Shown: positions 58,372 to 64,000 of the stretch, piece by piece | How positions within the stretch are numbered: the first letter of the stretch is position 1 | How the letters are laid out: the number at the start of each line of letters is the position of its first letter | Assembly (NCBI RefSeq): GCF_023151555.2 | Contig: NZ_CP100425.1 | Span: 186,001 to 250,000, forward strand | DNA length: 64,000 nt | Direction: 5' to 3' | Source of the DNA: Photobacterium sp. CCB-ST2H9 | Lineage (GTDB): Bacteria; Pseudomonadota; Gammaproteobacteria; Enterobacterales; Vibrionaceae | The notes under the pieces: generated by a model | Database searches by the model: none | Seen by the model: the letters and a program-made list of their open reading frames with translations, nothing else | What the model was told of the DNA's origin: nothing | Position numbers and translations under genes: made by a program

Positions 58372-59769
58372 TTATGCGGGTTCAGGGGAAACTTGTGGTT
58401 GCCCATGGGGAGCCAGCGGCAGGATCAGTGTGACCTTCAGGCCGCCCAGCGGGCTGCGACTGGCCGTGATGCTGCCATTGTGCTGGCGGATGGCATTTTC
58501 CGTGATAGCCAGTCCGAGCCCGGTACCGCCGCTGTGACGATCTCTGGCTGTAGATACCCGGTAAAAAGGCCGGAAGATATCTTTTAACTCTTCATCCGGC
58601 ACCCCGCTGCCGTTGTCATCAACGGTGATGGTCAGGTTATGGTCATTGGCACTGAACTGGACGTCGACCCGGTCTTTGCCATAGTAGATGGCATTTCGGA
58701 CCACGTTCTCCAGCGCACTGATCAGCAGTTCGGCATTTCCGGTCAACGGCCAGGGCAGCAGAGGACCACAGGTCAGCGACTTCTGGTGCTGGCTGGCTTC
58801 GAACTCAGCATCATCCAGCATATCTTGCCACAGGCTGATTGCATCACTCTGTTCCCGGGCTTCCTGACCATGGATCTGCATGCGTGACAGTTCCAGCAGC
58901 TTGGCGATCATGGCTTCGAGTCGTTCGGCTTCGGTGTCAATCCGGTCGAGCTCCGGACTGCCGCCCTGCTTGCGCTGGGCCAGCGCCGTGGCCATCCGAA
59001 GCCGGGTCAGCGGCGAGCGCAGTTCGTGGGAGATGTCTGACAGCAGCCGCTGCTGACCATTGATCATCTGGTTCACTGAACTCACCATCTGGTTAAAGCT
59101 GGCCCCGGCCTGACGAAATTCCTGCGGCCCGGAGGTTTCCAATGTCGGGTCCTGCGTGAACTGTCCGCTGGCAACACGTTGCGCGGCATGCTGGAGCTTT
59201 CGGGCCGGGCGGCTCAGCGCCCAGGCTAACCACAGCAATAACGGAGTGCTGACCAGCATTGTCAGCAGTAACAGATGAAACGGCTGGTCGAGAATGCGCA
59301 GGAAAAACGGCGGTGGGCGGTGAGTCACCCGACCGACATACATCAGTGCGTTCTGTCTCTGATCGCCGACCAGAAATGGCCCGGCAACCATCCAGCGGCC
59401 ATAGAGTTTCTGTCTTGGGTTATCCGGACTGTCGGCACTGGTGATGAAGTTGCGCAGGGCTTTGGTCCGCTCATGCGGAGTCAGCAGTTCGCCTTCGAGA
59501 CTGGTGAAATAGAGTTGCATGCCTTTGTGGCGTTTCGGATCGGCCAGCGGCAGCAGCTTTTCTTCCAGACGACCTGGCCGACGGCTCAGGCGTTCGGATA
59601 TTCGTTCAGCCGCGGCCTGATAGCGATCCAGTTCCGGTCGGGGAATGGTGTGCTGCGCCCTGGGATCCAGGTGGGGCAATAACAACAGCACCAGGACTAC
59701 CAACATCAGGGTCAGCCAGAAAATCGCGAAGATCCGGCTGGACAGCCGGTTGAGTACCGGCAGCTTCAT
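58372..59769 (-). CDS. cpxA: Envelope stress sensor kinase CpxA
   Basis: 465 residues. It has an N-terminal membrane span (IFAIFWLTLMLVVLVLLLL), a periplasmic sensor region, a second span near 165-190 and a HAMP domain. The kinase core has DISHELRSPLTRLRMA with the phospho-His, ENVVRNAIYYG, DNGSGVPDEEL and GGTGLGLAI. It phosphorylates CpxR on envelope damage and dephosphorylates it otherwise. Its ATG overlaps the cpxR stop by 4 bases. Confidence 0.95.
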   Translation of the reverse strand: MKLPVLNRLSSRIFAIFWLTLMLVVLVLLLLPHLDPRAQHTIPRPELDRYQAAAERISERLSRRPGRLEEKLLPLADPKRHKGMQLYFTSLEGELLTPHERTKALRNFITSADSPDNPRQKLYGRWMVAGPFLVGDQRQNALMYVGRVTHRPPPFFLRILDQPFHLLLLTMLVSTPLLLWLAWALSRPARKLQHAAQRVASGQFTQDPTLETSGPQEFRQAGASFNQMVSSVNQMINGQQRLLSDISHELRSPLTRLRMATALAQRKQGGSPELDRIDTEAERLEAMIAKLLELSRMQIHGQEAREQSDAISLWQDMLDDAEFEASQHQKSLTCGPLLPWPLTGNAELLISALENVVRNAIYYGKDRVDVQFSANDHNLTITVDDNGSGVPDEELKDIFRPFYRVSTARDRHSGGTGLGLAITENAIRQHNGSITASRSPLGGLKVTLILPLAPHGQPQVSPEPA

Positions 59770-60455
59770 CCGGCCTCCACGAAGAGGTAACCCTTGCCGC
59801 GCAGAGTTTTGATCCGTGGTTTACCGTCTTCTCTTGGCGGCAGTTTTTTGCGCAGATTCGATACATGCATATCAATAGCACGGTCAAAGGGGGCCAGGCG
59901 TTTGCCCAGAACTTCCAGACTGAGTGTATGTTTGGTCACAACCGTGCCCGGGTGGCGGATCAGGTGGCTCAGCAGGGCAAGCTCGGTCGCCGTCATTTCT
60001 ACCAGTTCACCGTTACAGGTTACTTCCTGGCGGCCGGGAAAAATGGTCAGGTCGAGATAAGTGATACAGTCGGATTCCAGTGGGGTGTCCTGTACCAGAC
60101 GGGCGCGACGCAGGATTGCACGCATCCTTGCCAGCAGCTCGCGGTCACTGAATGGTTTGGGCAGATAGTCGTCTGCACCCAGCTCTAATCCTAACACCCG
60201 GTCAATCTCTTCGCCTTTCGCTGTCAGCATGAGCACCGGGGTACTGCGGGTTTCACGGAGTTTTCGCAGCATTTCAATGCCGTTCATTGCCGGCATCATG
60301 ACATCAAGCAGGATCAGATCGGTATCGTCGTCAGCCATCTGCAGGCCCTGCTCGCCATTATGAGCGATCCGGACGGAGAATCCTTCCAGCTGAAGAATGT
60401 CGCTGAGCAGTGCCGTCAATTCGTTGTCGTCATCGACTAAAAGTATATTTGCCAT
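59766..60455 (-). CDS. cpxR: Response regulator CpxR
   Basis: 229 residues. The receiver domain has the phosphorylated Asp in LILLDVMMPAMNG, Thr in LMLTAKGEE and Lys in YLPKPFSDREL. The C-terminal winged helix is OmpR-like (TATELALLSHLIRHPGTVVTKHTLSLEVLGKRL). It activates envelope-repair genes including divergent cpxP and its own operon through the boxes at 60532. Confidence 0.96.
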   Translation of the reverse strand: MANILLVDDDNELTALLSDILQLEGFSVRIAHNGEQGLQMADDDTDLILLDVMMPAMNGIEMLRKLRETRSTPVLMLTAKGEEIDRVLGLELGADDYLPKPFSDRELLARMRAILRRARLVQDTPLESDCITYLDLTIFPGRQEVTCNGELVEMTATELALLSHLIRHPGTVVTKHTLSLEVLGKRLAPFDRAIDMHVSNLRKKLPPREDGKPRIKTLRGKGYLFVEAG

Positions 60456-60531
60456 ACCAATCTTCGTGTCAGTTCACTATAAGTTTAAGTATCTCTTATG
60501 GCCGTATGCAGGCCAAGCAGGATAACAGTGC

Positions 60532-60567
60532 TTTACCCAGCTTTACGTTTTCACGACAACCCTTTAC
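60532..60567. promoter_or_regulatory. CpxR binding sites between cpxR and cpxP
   Basis: TTTAC-CCAGC-TTTAC at 60532-60546 is the reverse complement of the GTAAA-N5-GTAAA consensus. A further TTTAC half-site is at 60563-60567. Their position in the 161-bp divergent region fits control of both genes. Confidence 0.85.
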
Positions 60568-60616
60568 CTGATGAGGCGTAGACTCAGCGGTAACAGAGAC
60601 CAACAGAGTGAGACAA

Positions 60617-61123
60617 ATGATGAACAAGATGATGAGCAAAACAATGAAACGTAGTGTCGCGATTGTCCTTGCAATGCCTTTGATGCTGGGGTCTGTGTAT
60701 GCGATGGCTGATAATCACAAAGGTCATCACGGAGACCGTGATGATTGCGGAGGTCCGCGCGCAGATCACGGTATATTCCGTTCGCTTGACCTGACTGATG
60801 CCCAGAAAGAAAAGATGCGCAGCTTACGTGAGAGTAACAGAGATACCATGCGTGAGCAGATGATGCAGGGCCGTGAGGCAATGCAGGCAAACCACGACAA
60901 AATGCAGGCACTGATGCTGGCAGATAATTTTGATGAAAATGCCGTACGGGAACTGGCGAAACAAATGTCGGATCAGCAGATTGATCGCCGGGTGGCCATG
61001 ATGAAGAAACGTCATGACATGCTGAATATTCTGACGCCGGAACAAAAAACTCAGTACAAGAAATTAAAGGCTGAGAGACAAGCAGAATGCATGGCGAAAT
61101 GGAAAGAAAAAAGCGGTGAATAA
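60617..61123 (+). CDS. cpxP: Periplasmic CpxP-family stress protein
   Basis: 168 residues. Signal peptide MKRSVAIVLAMPLMLGSVYAMA, then two LTxxQ motifs, LDLTDAQKEKMR and ILTPEQKTQYKKL, on long Met- and charge-rich helices. CpxP inhibits CpxA and delivers misfolded proteins for degradation. The His/Asp-rich GHHGDRDDCG after the signal could bind metal. Several start codons are clustered at 60608-60641; ATG 60617 is a guess among them. Confidence 0.9.
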   Translation: MMNKMMSKTMKRSVAIVLAMPLMLGSVYAMADNHKGHHGDRDDCGGPRADHGIFRSLDLTDAQKEKMRSLRESNRDTMREQMMQGREAMQANHDKMQALMLADNFDENAVRELAKQMSDQQIDRRVAMMKKRHDMLNILTPEQKTQYKKLKAERQAECMAKWKEKSGE

Positions 61124-61148
61124 TTCTGTTTTTATTGAATGAAGCAGC

Positions 61149-61177
61149 AGCCACAACTTTATGTTGTGGCTTTTTTT
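61149..61177 (+). terminator. Terminator after cpxP
   Basis: AGCCACAAC-TTTAT-GTTGTGGCT followed by T6. Confidence 0.92.
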
Positions 61178-61589
61178 GTTGTCATTCCATGCTGAACTTG
61201 TCAATTTTGTTATTAAATTTCATCATAAAACCGCTATACTGCGGATAAGATTTATCTGGCCATGTGGCTGAAAACAGCCATTTTCAGGGAATCCGGTGAC
61301 GGAGCGGCTGAGATTGCAAACTGAGGATATACTTAGTGGCATAAAGCTTGGCTGCGTCTTCCCGTACAAAATGAACGATGGATTCCAGTCTGCGGAAAAG
61401 TCTCTCGGCGCATGGCAAGTTAACGTGATATGAATCAATACATCATTTTTCTAAATTGTAATACTCCTACATTAGTAGGAAAGTTACAGTTTACGCGAGC
61501 CGTAGCCCAGAGGGTGCGTGGCGGAGTCGGTGACTAAGGCCAGCTCGTGCAGGAAAGGATTTTTCATTTCCCAAAGTCAGAGGGTAACC
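61178..61589. other. Long gene-free pfkA leader region with hairpins
   Basis: No believable gene; the minus-strand frame at 61223-61438 has no family character. A TATACT hexamer at 61235 may be a -10. Downstream are TGGCTG-AAAA-CAGCCA (61265-61280), TCCG-GTGA-CGGA with a GNRA-type loop (61292-61303), and TCCTAC-ATTA-GTAGGA at about 61467-61482. A structured leader or small RNA is possible. The fieF gene often found between cpxP and pfkA in enterics is absent. Confidence 0.5.
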
Positions 61590-62552
61590 ATGATTAAAAA
61601 GATTGGTGTTTTGACCAGTGGCGGTGACGCCCCAGGTATGAACGCAGCGATTCGCGGTGTAGTGCGTGCCGGTTTATCGGAAGGTCTGGAAGTCTACGGT
61701 GTATACGACGGTTATCAGGGCTTGCACCAGAACCGTATCGAAAAGCTGAGCCGTTCCAGTGTATCTGACGTGATCAACAGGGGTGGTACCTTCCTTGGGT
61801 CTGCACGCTTCCCTGAATTCCGTGACGAGAAGGTCCGGGCTCAGGCGATCGAGAACCTGAAAGTTCATGGCATTGATGCGCTGGTGGTGATCGGCGGTGA
61901 CGGTTCTTACATGGGGGCGAAGAAACTGACCGAAATGGGTTACCCATGCATTGGTCTGCCTGGCACCATTGACAATGATGTCGCGGGTACGGATTACACC
62001 ATTGGCTTCATGACCGCGCTGAATACTGTGATTGATGCGATTGACCGTCTGCGTGACACATCGTCTTCTCATCAGCGTATTTCTATTGTGGAAGTGATGG
62101 GCCGCCACTGTGGCGACCTGACACTGATGGCGTCGATTGCCGGTGGCTGTGAATACATCATCACACCGGAAACCGGTCTGCACAAAGAAGAACTGCTGGC
62201 CAAGATTAAAGAAGGCATCTACAAAGGGAAGAAGCACGCGATTGTCGCGATTACCGAGCTGATGACCGATGTGAATCAACTGGCGAAGTACATTGAATCT
62301 GAAACCGGCCGCGAAACCCGCGCGACGGTTCTGGGTCACATCCAGCGTGGTGGTCAGCCAACGGCATTTGACCGGATTTTGGCTTCGCGCATGGGTGCTT
62401 ACGCGGTGGATCTGCTGATTCAGGGCGAGGGTGGTCGTTGCGTGGGTGTTCAGAACGAGAAGCTGGTGCACCACGATATTATCGATGCGATCGAGAACAT
62501 GAAGCGTCCGGTCCGCAAAGATCTGTATGCGGTTGCAGACAAGCTGTTCTGA
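61590..62552 (+). CDS. pfkA: 6-phosphofructokinase I
   Basis: 320 residues, the same as E. coli Pfk[48 protein letters not shown] with the catalytic Asp, and [10 protein letters not shown] are all present. It phosphorylates fructose 6-phosphate using ATP. ATG 61590 has AGAGGG upstream; the 24 codons before it are not conserved. Confidence 0.98.
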   Translation: MIKKIGVLTSGGDAPGMNAAIRGVVRAGLSEGLEVYGVYDGYQGLHQNRIEKLSRSSVSDVINRGGTFLGSARFPEFRDEKVRAQAIENLKVHGIDALVVIGGDGSYMGAKKLTEMGYPCIGLPGTIDNDVAGTDYTIGFMTALNTVIDAIDRLRDTSSSHQRISIVEVMGRHCGDLTLMASIAGGCEYIITPETGLHKEELLAKIKEGIYKGKKHAIVAITELMTDVNQLAKYIESETGRETRATVLGHIQRGGQPTAFDRILASRMGAYAVDLLIQGEGGRCVGVQNEKLVHHDIIDAIENMKRPVRKDLYAVADKLF

Positions 62553-62575
62553 TATCACAGAACTGAAGCTGAACT

Positions 62576-62605
62576 AAAAAAGCCGACTTGAAGTCGGCTT
62601 TTTTG
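62576..62605. terminator. Terminator between convergent pfkA and tpiA
   Basis: A5 then AGCCGACT-TGA-AGTCGGCT followed by T's; works on both strands. Confidence 0.92.
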
Positions 62606-62658
62606 TATTCGCAGTGTGACATCAGATGCAGCAACGGCCGCACCTGATGGCAGATGTC

Positions 62659-63429
62659 TTATTTCTTCGCTTCAGCAGCTGCTTTTGCAATTGCAGCAAA
62701 ACCTTCTGCATCCAGCGCTGCGCCGCCAACCAGAGCACCGTCGATGTCTGGCATCGCGAACAGCTCAGCAGCATTGCCAGCTTTCACTGAACCACCGTAC
62801 TGGATCACAACGTGCTTCGCGACGTCTTCGCTGAAAGAAGCGATGTGCGCACGGATCGCTGCGTGGATTTCCTGTGCTTGTTGTGCTGTTGCAGCTTTAC
62901 CTGTACCGATCGCCCAGATTGGTTCGTAAGCGATGATGGCACCGTTCAGCGCTTCAACGCCCTGAGTTTTGATCACTGCATCCAGCTGGCGGGCACAAAC
63001 GGCAACGGTTTCACCGGCTTCGTTTTGCGCTTCGGACTCACCGATACACAGGACAGGTGTCAGGCCGTACTCTTTCAGGAAAGCGAATTTTTTCGCAACA
63101 AACTCATCAGATTCGTTGTGGTATTCACGACGCTCAGAGTGGCCGATGATGATGTGGCTGGCACCGAAATCTTTCAGCATTTCCGGAGAGATATCACCGG
63201 TGAATGCGCCGCTGGCGTTCACATCAACATTTTGAGCACCCAGAATGATTTTGCTCTTGCTCTGGCTGATCAGACGCTCTGCCAGATCCAGATACATCAC
63301 AGGTGGCGCCACGGCCACGTCAACTCCCTCAACGCCAGCCAGCGCGGCATCCAGACCTGTCAGCAGGTTGGTGACCATCTCTTTGCTGCCGTTTAGTTTC
63401 CAGTTACCCATAACTACAGGATGACGCAT
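62659..63429 (-). CDS. tpiA: Triosephosphate isomerase
   Basis: 256 residues. [10 protein letters not shown] has the active-site Asn and Lys, [11 protein letters not shown] the catalytic His, and [16 protein letters not shown] the catalytic Glu and loop. It interconverts dihydroxyacetone phosphate and glyceraldehyde 3-phosphate. GGAG precedes the ATG at 63429. It is convergent with pfkA. Confidence 0.98.
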   Translation of the reverse strand: MRHPVVMGNWKLNGSKEMVTNLLTGLDAALAGVEGVDVAVAPPVMYLDLAERLISQSKSKIILGAQNVDVNASGAFTGDISPEMLKDFGASHIIIGHSERREYHNESDEFVAKKFAFLKEYGLTPVLCIGESEAQNEAGETVAVCARQLDAVIKTQGVEALNGAIIAYEPIWAIGTGKAATAQQAQEIHAAIRAHIASFSEDVAKHVVIQYGGSVKAGNAAELFAMPDIDGALVGGAALDAEGFAAIAKAAAEAKK

Positions 63430-63816
63430 ACGATTTTCTCCATATCTATGTGATGTCTAAAGTCAGACTAAACTGAGCACACCACTACCGTGCTCAGCAG
63501 TGTGTTCAGTGTAGTCTGCCTGTCAGGGACGTCCTGATGCCGATGGCAAAAACGTCCTCAGTATACGTCGGATAGACGTAAACTTCCTTAATCTTGAGCA
63601 AGGCTATGGCTGTTTGTACCGATTTCAGGGCCAAAAGTGAACTCTGAGCTGTAACTTTTTTTCATTCCCGGAATAGATGCGTGAGTTGATTCCAATGGGA
63701 AAAGTGATCCGCAGAGGATTTCAGAACAGTCCGGTCGCCTGGGGCAGTAAAATCAGCTAATTTAGGCTGGTATTCAAGGAAATGACAGGCCGGGCCTGTT
63801 GAGCAAGGAGAGTTGT
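63430..63816. other. 387-bp divergent region tpiA/tautomerase-family gene, with hairpins
   Basis: No gene seen. A large imperfect hairpin spans 63464-63518: outer CAGACTA/TAGTCTG and inner CTGAGCAC/GTGCTCAG (8 bp perfect). It would lie in the tpiA leader. A second repeat TACGTC-GGATA-GACGTA is at 63564-63580. Both could be regulatory. Confidence 0.55.
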
Positions 63817-64000
63817 ATGCCACACCTGAAACTGGAATTTGCCGATCCTGTCGCAGAGCGGGTGAATGTCGCTGCACTGCTGGAGGATCTGCATCAGTCG
63901 TTACTGACGTGCGGGGTTTTTGAGCCTGCATCGGTGAAATCCCGAGCTTACCCATGTCACCAATGGCAGGTTGGGGAAGGGGGCGACGCCCGGAATTTTA
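63817..64000 (+). CDS. 5-carboxymethyl-2-hydroxymuconate isomerase-like protein, cut by window edge
   Basis: About 61 residues are visible before the window ends. MPHLKLEFADPVAERVNVAALLEDLHQSL and VKSRAYPCHQWQVGEGGD match the N-terminus of the CHMI/HpcD tautomerase family, including the N-terminal Pro that acts as the base. In catabolic loci these isomerise 5-carboxymethyl-2-hydroxymuconate. Here, alone beside tpiA, the substrate is unclear. AAGGAG lies 6 bases before the ATG. Confidence 0.82.
   Translation, partial: MPHLKLEFADPVAERVNVAALLEDLHQSLLTCGVFEPASVKSRAYPCHQWQVGEGGDARNF

Noticed and set aside
61285..61325. Cobalamin or TPP riboswitch before pfkA
   Set aside because: AGGGAATCCGGTG and GGCTGAGA recall parts of those aptamers, but the other conserved blocks are missing and the downstream gene does not fit.
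61223..61438. Minus-strand 71-codon frame before pfkA
   Set aside because: No ribosome site, no recognisable residues, and it lies over hairpins.
63662..63955. Minus-strand 97-codon frame at the right end
   Set aside because: Opposite the clear tautomerase-family N-terminus on the plus strand.

Overview
The window reads as chromosome of a marine gammaproteobacterium of the Vibrionaceae, most likely Photobacterium or a close relative. This is inferred from gene order and protein character: yicC/rph-pyrE/slmA/coaBC/radC-rpmB-rpmG/mutM/coaD, an LPS-core block with kdkA and waaA, hldD, kbl-tdh, yibQ-envC-gpmI/yibN-secB-gpsA-cysE/trmL, and cpxAR/cpxP-pfkA/tpiA. No rRNA, tRNA, insertion sequence, CRISPR array or prophage was seen.

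Layout. 1-4164: the end of a polysaccharide locus on the minus strand (a GT4 glycosyltransferase running off the left edge, a fused oxidoreductase-epimerase, a GT2 glycosyltransferase). 4165-4871: an AT-rich gene-free stretch holding several perfect palindromes. 4872-26319: a plus-strand biosynthetic locus that is the accessory part of the window. 26378-26408: a bidirectional terminator. 26432-35132: housekeeping genes for RNA processing, pyrimidine and CoA synthesis, ribosomal proteins L28 and L33, and DNA repair. 35154-47449: coaD plus LPS inner-core and lipid A genes (three GT-B or GT2 enzymes, two heptosyltransferases, KdkA, WaaA, GT90, O-antigen ligase, a late acyltransferase, HldD). 47636-57717: threonine catabolism, envelope division factor, glycolysis, SecB, GpsA and CysE. 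57779-64000: TrmL, the Cpx envelope-stress system with a CpxR box, PfkA, TpiA and the start of a tautomerase-family gene.

The accessory locus encodes a small, dissected NRPS: A-T (10356-12110), C-A-T-C (12103-16425), A-T-C (16428-19484) and A-T (19512-21245). If collinear it builds a linear tetrapeptide, but there is no thioesterase, reductase, epimerase or MbtH domain. In front of it lie a CmlA-type diiron beta-hydroxylase (532 aa, iron ligands at the CmlA positions except the last His), a VioC/AsnO-type Fe(II)/2-oxoglutarate hydroxylase, a FOXRED2-like flavoenzyme, a 26-residue lysine-rich peptide gene, a perfect 12-bp hairpin, and a protein with M29/NicX-like metal-site motifs. Behind it come an EntS-like MFS exporter, a second-type RsgA ribosomal GTPase, an ACT-domain protein, a SyrP/TauD-like dioxygenase and a TauE-like transporter. 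My working hypothesis, which is inference, is a heavily hydroxylated small peptide, exported by the MFS pump, with the RsgA homologue as a possible clue to a 30S-ribosome target or self-protection. The tiny peptide and the unknown release step are the least explained parts.

Start codons were moved inward from the longest frame wherever a Shine-Dalgarno sequence or family length favoured it. Specificities of the adenylation domains could not be assigned by eye. The product is unknown to me.
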